DNA from: an uncultured Granulosicoccaceae bacterium
GTDB lineage: Bacteria > Pseudomonadota > Gammaproteobacteria > Granulosicoccales > Granulosicoccaceae
DNA: 64,000 bases
Direction of reading: 5' to 3'
Assembly: GCA_938041955.1 (NCBI GenBank)
Contig: CALISD010000110.1
Span: 1-64,000 of the forward strand
Below the pieces are notes generated by a model. That model had not been told where the DNA came from and did not search any database. It saw nothing but the letters and a program-made list of their open reading frames with translations. Position numbers and translations under genes: made by a program. Each line of letters begins with the position of its first letter. Positions within the stretch are counted from its first letter, which is position 1. Shown one piece after another: positions 8,737 through 16,719 of this stretch.

Positions 8737-9210
8737 TTACACTTGCTGACTTAGTTGCTCACCATGTGTAGATGGTGAATGCAATGGCGTAAGTGCCGTA
8801 CCATAGGCAAGCACTTCAATGGTAGGCACCTTGCCGCCAATGCGAGAAGTCTCGTATTTAATATTAAACACCATGGAAGCCCCTTGTTCACTTGCCTCCT
8901 GCTTTAGTCTGAGCATGGCTTCACGCCTGCCCCGGTCAAGCAATGGTTCAAAAGACCTGACTCGGCCACCAAAGACATTGACCAGACTGGCAACAAACGA
9001 TTTAAAGTAATCACTGGCAACCACAACACTGCCCATCACCATGGTTTGTCGGTGCCTTTCATCACCTGGTGGGTATTTAGTCGCTACGGCAGGAAGTGTT
9101 GATAACAACGCCTCCCGCTTTTTTATTGATTTATAGTGTCTTTGTTCGTTGTACTGACCAAAGCCGTAACCAAGCACCATCAATACAGCAAAAATAATAA
9201 GATTACTCAT
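8737..9210 (-). CDS. YbjQ-family (UPF0145) domain protein, membrane-anchored
   Basis: A 157-residue protein. The N-terminal hydrophobic segment (residues 1-17, LIIFAVLMVLGYGFGQYN) precedes a YbjQ-type domain, seen in the REAMLRLKQEASEQGASMVF helix and the terminal strand IEVLAYGTAL. YbjQ proteins form pentameric beta structures of uncertain function. Its ATG overlaps the stop of the preceding YbjQ gene (ATGA), indicating coupling. Duplication of the domain within one operon, once soluble and once membrane-anchored, next to an M48 protease is noteworthy. Confidence 0.75.
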   Translation of the reverse strand: MSNLIIFAVLMVLGYGFGQYNEQRHYKSIKKREALLSTLPAVATKYPPGDERHRQTMVMGSVVVASDYFKSFVASLVNVFGGRVRSFEPLLDRGRREAMLRLKQEASEQGASMVFNIKYETSRIGGKVPTIEVLAYGTALTPLHSPSTHGEQLSQQV

Positions 9211-9542
9211 ACCTCTTCTACAAGCATCACGGCCGAACCATAGACAAATATTTCTGCAGCACCAGCTGCAATACTTGATGTTGAAAAGCGCACATTAAGC
9301 ACTGCATTAGCGCCAACCTCCTGTGCCTGACGCACCATTCTGTCGACCGCCTCCTCACGTGATTCATGAAGTAATTCCGTATACCCCAGCAATTCACCGC
9401 CAAAGATACTCTTTATGCCTGCCATAAAATCACGACCGGCATGCTTTGAACGCACAGAGCTACCCTGCACCAGGCTGATATGTTGCTCAATCTTCATACC
9501 CGGATAATATTCCAAATTAGAGATAATCATCTTTTCACTCAT
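9207..9542 (-). CDS. YbjQ-family (UPF0145) protein
   Basis: Small soluble protein of 111 residues from the ATG at 9542. This start is preferred over a TTG at 9560 because AGGG lies 8 bases upstream. It shows the full YbjQ pattern: YPGMKIEQHISLVQGSSV, the LLGYTELLHESREEAVDRM helix, VGANAVLNVRF, and a final strand EIFVYGSAVML. Biochemical role unknown. First gene of the YbjQ-YbjQ-M48 operon. Confidence 0.85.
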   Translation of the reverse strand: MSEKMIISNLEYYPGMKIEQHISLVQGSSVRSKHAGRDFMAGIKSIFGGELLGYTELLHESREEAVDRMVRQAQEVGANAVLNVRFSTSSIAAGAAEIFVYGSAVMLVEEV

Positions 9543-9780
9543 AAGTAACACCCTAGACAACTAGTTTTGCCTTACCACCCAGGCCAACAATTATTGTAAC
9601 TATTCCGCCAAGAAGAAATTAAATTCAGTTTTCCAGCTGCTATTTAATCTCTATATAACCTTTCAAGGCGGCCTGTCGTGCCTCTGTTAATCAACATTGG
9701 GATAGAAATTTGCGCACAATAACATTTGTATTTGAGCACGAACGACAACCCCCATGGACATTGACCTGAATAGTCACCAA

Positions 9781-10779
9781 TTATTTTGATGGAAACAACA
9801 CTATCTTAGGCGCAGCAGCCACACCGCTGTGCACGTCAGCAAATGCCGATGCGCCCTCTGCCAACGATCGGTGCTCCAACCATTCGAGCTTACCGAGCTT
9901 ACCGGAATAGATCGCCTTACTTGCGGCCACCATATCTGAAGTGGTGTAACAGTAATTTCCGATAAACGTAATTTCCTGCAATGTGAGACGTCTTGTATCG
10001 AGACCTGCAGCATCGTCCTGCAAACCAATATGACAAATGACCCCACCGGCGCGTGCCAGGCGACTGGAAGCCTCACGTGTTCTCCCGCTACCAACAGCAT
10101 CTATCACCAGATCAAAGCTACCTGCTTCCGGCTCATTACTTAACGGGTCATAAACATGCCCGAATCCATGCTGCTCAGCTGTCTTCCTTCGCAGCGCCCC
10201 GGTATCCCCGAGGTACAGGTCCGAACAACCTTTACTTTGCAACACAAGCGCCGCGAGGACACCTATGGCGCCAGCGCCAATAACCACCGCTCGAGCTTCC
10301 GACACAGGCCGATGTAGCACACGCTCTGCCATATTGACACTGTGCAAACTGACAGCAGTTGGCTCGGTCAGACTTGCGTGCGCCACATCCATGTCATCGG
10401 GCATCGACAAAAGACTATTTTCTGGCACCACGACATAGTCAGCAAACGCACCGGCCATACGCATACCGATTAACTCACGAGTGGCGCACAAATGCGCCCG
10501 CCCACCGATGCAATCGTCACAAGATCCACAGGAAATCAGAGGATTAACTATCGCCCTTTGTCCCTTTCGGGCACCGTTTTGAATCACTCCTGTGACTTCA
10601 TGGCCGAGAATTAACGGTGGCACGCGACGCGCATCTAACCCATGGTAGGCATGCATATCCGAGCCACATAAACCGCAGGCATCGACAGCCAGTAAAACCT
10701 CATTACTGCCTGTGACCACCGGGTCGGGTTCGTCACGAAATTCAACCGATTCCGTACCCGTATATACCAAAGCTTTCAT
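9781..10779 (-). CDS. Zinc-dependent alcohol dehydrogenase (MDR family)
   Basis: A 332-residue medium-chain dehydrogenase. Catalytic zinc residues lie in CGLCGSDMHAYHG and GHEVTG. A structural-zinc Cys cluster (CGSCDDCIGGRAHLC) and a Rossmann motif (VIGAGAIGVLAALV) follow. It resembles sorbitol/threonine/galactitol-type dehydrogenases, but the substrate is not determined. The ATG at 10779 is preferred over a codon 12 bases upstream because GGAG sits 6 bases before it and the MKALVYTG beginning is typical. It is monocistronic and divergent from the OmpA-like gene. Confidence 0.88.
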   Translation of the reverse strand: MKALVYTGTESVEFRDEPDPVVTGSNEVLLAVDACGLCGSDMHAYHGLDARRVPPLILGHEVTGVIQNGARKGQRAIVNPLISCGSCDDCIGGRAHLCATRELIGMRMAGAFADYVVVPENSLLSMPDDMDVAHASLTEPTAVSLHSVNMAERVLHRPVSEARAVVIGAGAIGVLAALVLQSKGCSDLYLGDTGALRRKTAEQHGFGHVYDPLSNEPEAGSFDLVIDAVGSGRTREASSRLARAGGVICHIGLQDDAAGLDTRRLTLQEITFIGNYCYTTSDMVAASKAIYSGKLGKLEWLEHRSLAEGASAFADVHSGVAAAPKIVLFPSK

Positions 10780-10945
10780 CAGTTGCTCCAAATTGCGTTG
10801 CTATGACATGGATGAATGTTAACCGGTTCAGATTCTATAAGATCATCACCCGCATTTCAGACAAGTTTGATCCAATTCATCATGCTTGGCTGATTTATTG
10901 CCATTAGACATTCACTGTCATAACGATAAACAAGCAGGATATGAA

Positions 10946-12013
10946 ATGCGCCTAATACCCCTGGCAATCCTGTGTGCGCTCGTTGGAGTTACCTACTGGA
11001 TTGGGGCAACTTTTTATACTGCCAAGATTGAGCAGGATATAGCCACGAGAACGAACACAGCAATCGAACCCTATAAACCCGCAGTCGATCTTGAGGTTGA
11101 CGGACGGGATGTGACCCTGGTCGGCAGAGTGAGGGATGAAAAAAGCCGTGAAGAGGCACTGCAAACCGTAGATTCTGTCTATGGTGTGCGCGCTACTCGA
11201 GACTCTCTGTCCATCATGCAACCATTTAATATTCATGCAAAATATGACAACGGAAAAGACTTTATTGTTGACGGCACGGTGGATGACCAGCAAGCACTGG
11301 AGTCCCTGAAACGAACCATCGCTCCCAGAAACGCGATAGCGAACCTCGACAAAGGCGCACGGCCATTGATCAACAGTGGCGCCAAGATCGCATTGGCCGC
11401 TGGAGCCGTGGGCATGATGAATCACGGTGAATTCTGGATAGACGAAGACCGATTAAAAATCACAGGTGAAGCCGCTGACGAATTCACCAAAGCACAGATT
11501 GAACAGCACCTTAACAGGCAGAAAGCAGTGATAGACCCGCTGGATCTGGTCACACAAATCAGTGTTGCTGCAGTAAAAGTGTCAAGTAATTGTCTAAACT
11601 TTTCATCCGCGGGAAACATTAACGAAGTTGTTTTATTCGACGTTGACTCAGATTTCATTAAAGACACCTACAAAGAGCCTATTGCCAGGCTGGTTGATTT
11701 AGTTAAAGAGTGCGCGGCGAACAGCGAAGGCAATATCATCGTTGAAGCACATGCAGATCAAGACGGCAGCGAAGACTATAACTTCGCTCTCAGTCAGAGG
11801 CGCGCTGACGAAGTTACCAATTACTTGCTGATGCAAGGACTGGATGCCAAACACATCGCATCATTTGCGTTCGGCGAAACAAGACCTGTTGCCTCTAACG
11901 AATCACGAACAGACAAGTCTTTTAATCGACGTGTGGAAGTACGTTACCTAAAAGATTCGCAAGAATCTAATTCCCTTAATCAAACCATAATCAGCACACA
12001 GAGCTCGGAGTAG
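10946..12013 (+). CDS. BON- and OmpA-domain envelope protein
   Basis: A 355-residue protein. The ATG at 10946 has AGGA 7 bases upstream and starts directly at an N-terminal membrane/signal helix (MRLIPLAILCALVGVTYW). Two BON-like repeats follow (VDLEVDGRDVTLVGRVRDE; KYDNGKDFIVDGTVDD). The C-terminal OmpA domain begins near residue 210, with a peptidoglycan-binding segment (VEAHADQDG, FALSQRRADEVTNYL, FNRRVEVRYL). Predicted periplasmic, anchored in the inner membrane, with the single-helix plus BON plus OmpA order known from mycobacterial OmpATb/ArfA. Two bases separate it from the coiled-coil gene. Confidence 0.85.
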   Translation: MRLIPLAILCALVGVTYWIGATFYTAKIEQDIATRTNTAIEPYKPAVDLEVDGRDVTLVGRVRDEKSREEALQTVDSVYGVRATRDSLSIMQPFNIHAKYDNGKDFIVDGTVDDQQALESLKRTIAPRNAIANLDKGARPLINSGAKIALAAGAVGMMNHGEFWIDEDRLKITGEAADEFTKAQIEQHLNRQKAVIDPLDLVTQISVAAVKVSSNCLNFSSAGNINEVVLFDVDSDFIKDTYKEPIARLVDLVKECAANSEGNIIVEAHADQDGSEDYNFALSQRRADEVTNYLLMQGLDAKHIASFAFGETRPVASNESRTDKSFNRRVEVRYLKDSQESNSLNQTIISTQSSE

Positions 12014-12015
12014 AA

Positions 12016-14535
12016 ATGCTTTATTTAGTCTCACAGGTATTGCTAATTCTTCTGATCGCAACCGTTCTTGGGTTCTTGATTGGATGGATTCTTCGCAAGA
12101 TAAAAGCCTCACGCATAGAAGAAAAACTTAACACTCGGCTACAACAGTCCGAGCATTCAATAACGCCAATAAAAACGGCATTAACCCAGGTGCAAAACGA
12201 AGTTGAAGCACGAGATCGGAGCCTTGCAAAGCTGCAAAGCAAATACAACGATCTCAAATCTGAAGTACCACCCGTGCAGGCAGAAATTGCAAAGCTTAGT
12301 GCGAAAATCGGCGAATCAGATGCGTCAATTCAAAACCTCAATCGGGCTTTGAACGACAAAGATGGCCAGTTGGCTCGCTTTAATACTGACTTGGGTCAGG
12401 AAAGAGCTGCACTTCGACAGACCGATCTTGCATTGACAGAAGCGCAGGGCAAACGTTCAGCGCTTGAAGGTCGACTCGCAGAAATGAAAACTCGCCTTGA
12501 TAATAATCAGGCAGCTTCAGAGCGGGCAAAAGCAGAACGCTCCAGCCTGCAACGAGACATCAACAACCTGCAGATGCAGTTAAACGACTCGAAGCACAAA
12601 AATGACGCTGATGTTGCAGCGTTAAAGAACAGCCTGCACCTGGAAAATCTGGAACTGCAAAAGTCTAAAGAAGCACTTAGAGACGCAAAAGCCTATGCAG
12701 AAGGCGCTGTCGTTAAAATCGAAGATTTAAAAGAACAGCTGAACAAGAAGGACACTGAGTGCAAACTTGCCGATAAGGAACTCAGCGCGCTTAAAAGAGA
12801 GATTGAATCTCTTCTGGCTCAGCAGAAGGCACTTCAAAATGCTCATGATGCCAATACGGTAAAACTTGAGAATGCATTGGCAGAGCGCCTGCGCCTAACG
12901 GAGCAGAAGACTGAGGCACATAGTTCATCAAGTGCTGCAATGTCGAAGCTTGAGTCGGAAATCGCGCGGTTGCGTGATGAACTCGCCAAAGGTGAAAAGC
13001 AGCAGGCTGCATTTCAAACCAGCAAAGACGCGGCAGAGGCAAAGCTTGCAGAGCATACCGCAGCTATGGCCGGATCTGAGAAAGAACGTCAGCGACTCGA
13101 ACGTAAGCTTGCCATGGTAGAAGCACAACTTGAAAGCCAACAAGCCGAAGCAAGAAAAACCGCCAGTGATCTGGAAAAACAGCTTGCAGCAAGCAATGCT
13201 GCGAAAAATGCCAGTGATTCACAACGAGTTCAACTGGAACAGTCGATTCAGAAGCTCAAAGAAGAACTGAACAACAAAATCACTGATTCAAAGATTGCTG
13301 TCAATCAGCGCGATATGCTGGAAGCTGATATATCAGTACTTGAAGAAGAGGTACGATCTCTTGATGCCGATGCAAGGGCACTTCGTACCGAACTGCAACG
13401 CAGCAACGACAAACACAAAGACACCATTGAAAAATTACGCGTCGCTCTTGCTGAAAAAGAAGCACAGTCGAGTGATGGAGGCGCTATTCGAAAGCAATTA
13501 ACTGACTTGCAAAGCGCACACAAAGCGCTGGAACGAGATCATCTTAATGCGCTCAAGAAAGCCGATCAAAAAATCACTGATTTGGATCGCGCGCTGGATA
13601 GAACTGAAAACAAAGTCAAGGCGGCACATGATAAAGCCACTGAAGCTGCACGCGCTACGGAGTCACAACTGAAAGATGACATCGCTGATCTTAAAAAGCA
13701 GCTAAGCTCAAGTGAAGGGGAACTGAAACTTGCAAATCGTGATGACAAACGCAATCAACACGAAATTGCCGAGCTCAAAATCACGATCAAAGGTCTCAAC
13801 GATCAAATTGCAGAGCTATCACGTGAGCTAAGCAAACAGGAAGCAAAAGCTGCTAAGGAAGCTGATAAAGCTCAAAATAGCGCGACTCAAAACAAACAGC
13901 TGGAAGCAGCATTGGCTGAAGCCAAGAAGACTCTCGCCAATGCAAATAATGCAGCCACAGCAGCAGACAAGCAACTGCTCGCACTGCAAGCTTCAGCCAA
14001 GGGCCGTGACAACTCTGATCAGCGCCTTTCTGATCTTGACAAGCTACTGGCAATTGCAGTGGCAGACAAGAAGTCACTTTCACAGGAACTCAAGAGAAGC
14101 GAAACCGAAGCGGAACGCCTACGTACTGACGCAAAGCTCGCCGCCGCAGAAAGAAGGGAACTGGAAAAAGAAGCCGCAAAACTAAGCCGGGCAAAGAAAA
14201 ACCTGGATTCGGAGAAGAAAGCCAAAGCCAAACTGCAGCAGCAAGCCGAAGATATGCAGAAACAGCTCGATGAGTTAACTTATGCTGAGGCTGACTATCT
14301 GAACAAAATCCATGAACTGGAACTACAGATCGTGCTTACTCGCAAGGATACTGGCAACAATATGTTGTCTCGTATCAAAGAGCTTGAAGCAATGCTTTCT
14401 GCAGAGAAACGCAAAGTGGATAACTTGCAGCAGCCAATCAACATCGTCAGTGAATCTGTTGGCGTAAGCTCAAGCGTTGTAACTAAAAGAGCAGCTAACT
14501 CTTCAAATTCAAGAAAGAAGAAGAAAGCGAGCTAA
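12016..14535 (+). CDS. Large membrane-anchored coiled-coil protein
   Basis: An 839-residue protein. Residues about 5-25 form one membrane helix immediately followed by RKIKASR. By the positive-inside rule this puts the rest in the cytoplasm. From about residue 35 to 800 it is almost unbroken Ala/Glu/Lys/Leu heptad-type coiled coil (repeated LEKQLA, LKEELN, LDRALDR patterns), ending in a Lys-rich RKKKKAS tail. No enzymatic domain. GGAG lies 5 bases before the ATG, 2 bases after the OmpA-like stop, so the two are co-translated. SMC-like similarity is probably compositional only. Function unknown; a structural or scaffold role is inferred. Confidence 0.85.
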   Translation: MLYLVSQVLLILLIATVLGFLIGWILRKIKASRIEEKLNTRLQQSEHSITPIKTALTQVQNEVEARDRSLAKLQSKYNDLKSEVPPVQAEIAKLSAKIGESDASIQNLNRALNDKDGQLARFNTDLGQERAALRQTDLALTEAQGKRSALEGRLAEMKTRLDNNQAASERAKAERSSLQRDINNLQMQLNDSKHKNDADVAALKNSLHLENLELQKSKEALRDAKAYAEGAVVKIEDLKEQLNKKDTECKLADKELSALKREIESLLAQQKALQNAHDANTVKLENALAERLRLTEQKTEAHSSSSAAMSKLESEIARLRDELAKGEKQQAAFQTSKDAAEAKLAEHTAAMAGSEKERQRLERKLAMVEAQLESQQAEARKTASDLEKQLAASNAAKNASDSQRVQLEQSIQKLKEELNNKITDSKIAVNQRDMLEADISVLEEEVRSLDADARALRTELQRSNDKHKDTIEKLRVALAEKEAQSSDGGAIRKQLTDLQSAHKALERDHLNALKKADQKITDLDRALDRTENKVKAAHDKATEAARATESQLKDDIADLKKQLSSSEGELKLANRDDKRNQHEIAELKITIKGLNDQIAELSRELSKQEAKAAKEADKAQNSATQNKQLEAALAEAKKTLANANNAATAADKQLLALQASAKGRDNSDQRLSDLDKLLAIAVADKKSLSQELKRSETEAERLRTDAKLAAAERRELEKEAAKLSRAKKNLDSEKKAKAKLQQQAEDMQKQLDELTYAEADYLNKIHELELQIVLTRKDTGNNMLSRIKELEAMLSAEKRKVDNLQQPINIVSESVGVSSSVVTKRAANSSNSRKKKKAS

Positions 14536-14542
14536 TGAACAC

Positions 14543-14568
14543 CCCGCCGGATCATCAGATCCGGTGGG
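14543..14568 (+). terminator. Hairpin terminator after the coiled-coil gene
   Basis: An 11-bp stem (one G-U pair) closing a 4-base ATCA loop, starting 8 bases after the coiled-coil stop and followed by a TTTGGTT stretch. A strong stem but a weak T-tract, so probably a terminator of moderate efficiency. Confidence 0.6.
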
Positions 14569-14763
14569 TTTGGTTCCGATACTGAACGGACCCAAAAGGC
14601 GTAAGCGCCCAGGCGAATCCAACAACACATCATGGGCAACTGCAATAGTTACTGTGGCCTGGATACACCTCTCTGATGAAGTAGTAGATACGTATATCAA
14701 ATTTTGTTCGTTGATGCGCCTCACGCTTAACCATCAACGAAAATCACGTCAACCACTCAATTA

Positions 14764-16533
14764 CTACCCTCTGGTACGTCTCAGTTGAGCGCCAGCACCG
14801 GCAACCGGATCATAGATAATCTCACCGCTTGCCTCTTTGCCTAACTCGGCAGCATTTGCCTCATCAGTATCAAGATGCATTTCAAGTTTGTACTTCTCGC
14901 TGACTCTGATCAACGTGTCGCCAAATGCCAGATCACGCGGTCCGCCGGTTATTGCGATCTCTACGATATCCTTGTCATTGACGCCAAACTCTTTCGCATC
15001 ATCAGGATGCATATGGATATGACGTCTGGCACAGATAAGCCCCTCTGTTAGATGAACCGTTCCGGCCGGTCCTTCCAGTATAATCGGCGCTGACCCTGCT
15101 ACCTTGCCGGAGTCACGAATAGGAGCATCCACACCCAGCTTAAATTCGTCAGTGCGTGCTATCTCCACCTGATCAACAGAACGCAACGGTCCAAGCACAC
15201 GCACACCATCGATTCGATTACGAGGACCAATGAGATTCACCTTCTCTTCACAGGCAAACTGACCTGGCTGCGAAATTTCACGGTATACTGTCGGGGTAGC
15301 CCCTTCACCAAACAGTTTCTGGAACGTTTCTTTGGTTAAATGCGCGTGCCGCGCGCTAATTGCGATAGGAATCGTTCTGGTAGCGGTGACGGTGTTCTCT
15401 TCGTTTACCACGCGGCGGGTTAAGGTGGCGATCATAAGCTCCTCATCAGTTTTTACTACCAGCGCTCTGACTCTGGAGCTTGCATCAGAGATGATCTCTG
15501 CTTTGTTATTATTATCTACTGAAGCGTCAGTATTACGATCTTCATCGACCACTAAACCGAGAAATTCCAGTCGCTGCAGAATGCGTCTTCGCATCGTTGC
15601 ACTGTTTTCACCGATTCCACCGGTGAAGACCACCGCATCAACACCACCCATCACAGCGGCATAGGCACCAATGTACTTTCTGGCTCTATGAGCAAATATA
15701 TTAATCGCTGCTCTTGCACGGTCATCGCCCTGCTCTGCTCTGTCTTCAATCTGACGAAGGTCGTTACCGATACCGCTTAATCCAAGCAACCCGCTTTTTC
15801 GGTTTAACAGATCGTCAATATCTGCAACGCTGAAATCTCCACTGCGCAACAAAGACAACACCGCACCTGCATCGATGTCTCCTGAACGGGTACCCATGAC
15901 CAGGCCTTCCAGCGGAGTCATGCCCATACTGGTTTCAGTAGACTTACCATATTCTACGGCGCAGGCGCTGGCACCATTGCCTAAGTGCAAGGTAACTATA
16001 CGCAACTGGCTAGCGGATGAATGCAGAGCAGATGCTGCAACACCTGCGACGTATTCATGTGAAGTACCGTGAAACCCGAATCGTCGAATGCGGTATTTTT
16101 GTGCGAGCTCCGAATCTATTGCATATTCGCGTGCACGTTTAGGCATACGCACATGGAACGCTGTGTCAAACACTGCCACATGGGGAAGCTCTGACCACTT
16201 ATTTTGTGCAATGGTGATACCGAGCAGGTTATAGGGATTATGCAATGGCGCATCAATAGCACAAGCCTCAATCTCGGCCTTGACCGAAACATCAATAATG
16301 ACAGGTTCTATAAACTTTTCACCACCATGAACAACACGGTGCCCAATGGCATCAATCTGCTGATCACCTACTTCGAACACCACGTGATCAAGTGCCTGCT
16401 GATGACTCTCAAAGGGACCACCGGCTTCACCAATCGATTGAATTTTTCCAGAGGCGATTCGCTCACCACCTTTAAGGTCAATCAGATGATATTTGACACT
16501 TGAAGAACCACAGTTTATTACCAGAACCCGCAT
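14764..16533 (-). CDS. Acetate kinase fused to PduL-type phosphotransacylase
   Basis: One 589-residue polypeptide with two complete enzymes. Residues 1 to about 377 are an acetate/propionate kinase (VLVINCGSSSVKYHL, GHRVVHGGEKF, FGFHGTSHEYV, VFTGGIGENSATMR). After a linker of about ten residues, 388-577 form a PduL domain with its metal-binding His motifs (SARHAHLT; CARRHIHMHPDD) and a conserved GPRDLAFGD stretch. Together they would interconvert acyl-CoA, acyl phosphate and acyl plus ATP. No encapsulation-like extension and no microcompartment genes are nearby. The ATG at 16533 aligns with AckA N-termini; an upstream GTG at 16572 is possible. No frameshift signs. Confidence 0.93.
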   Translation of the reverse strand: MRVLVINCGSSSVKYHLIDLKGGERIASGKIQSIGEAGGPFESHQQALDHVVFEVGDQQIDAIGHRVVHGGEKFIEPVIIDVSVKAEIEACAIDAPLHNPYNLLGITIAQNKWSELPHVAVFDTAFHVRMPKRAREYAIDSELAQKYRIRRFGFHGTSHEYVAGVAASALHSSASQLRIVTLHLGNGASACAVEYGKSTETSMGMTPLEGLVMGTRSGDIDAGAVLSLLRSGDFSVADIDDLLNRKSGLLGLSGIGNDLRQIEDRAEQGDDRARAAINIFAHRARKYIGAYAAVMGGVDAVVFTGGIGENSATMRRRILQRLEFLGLVVDEDRNTDASVDNNNKAEIISDASSRVRALVVKTDEELMIATLTRRVVNEENTVTATRTIPIAISARHAHLTKETFQKLFGEGATPTVYREISQPGQFACEEKVNLIGPRNRIDGVRVLGPLRSVDQVEIARTDEFKLGVDAPIRDSGKVAGSAPIILEGPAGTVHLTEGLICARRHIHMHPDDAKEFGVNDKDIVEIAITGGPRDLAFGDTLIRVSEKYKLEMHLDTDEANAAELGKEASGEIIYDPVAGAGAQLRRTRG

Positions 16534-16654
16534 TGGACAAAGACCGATTTGAAAACAGTCCTTATAGTACACCCATTAGCTACGGCAATAATTTACCCGT
16601 TGCTAAGACGAGTTAAGACGGATAACTACACCACAATCTGCGGGATGGCTAATC

Positions 16655-16681
16655 AAAAAAAGGGTGGCACCTGGCCACCCT
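16655..16681 (-). terminator. Rho-independent terminator of the beta-propeller gene
   Basis: On the minus strand an 8-bp perfect stem AGGGTGGC/GCCACCCT with a 5-base loop is followed by a run of T residues (the A-run from 16655 on the plus strand). It lies about 40 bases past the stop of the lipoprotein gene. Confidence 0.85.
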
Positions 16682-16719
16682 GTTCTCTTCCTTTCTGACC
16701 TAATCACCAGGCACAGGAC

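Noticed and set aside
12016-14535. SMC/RecN-type ATPase
   Set aside because: No Walker motifs; similarity to SMC proteins would come from coiled-coil composition only.
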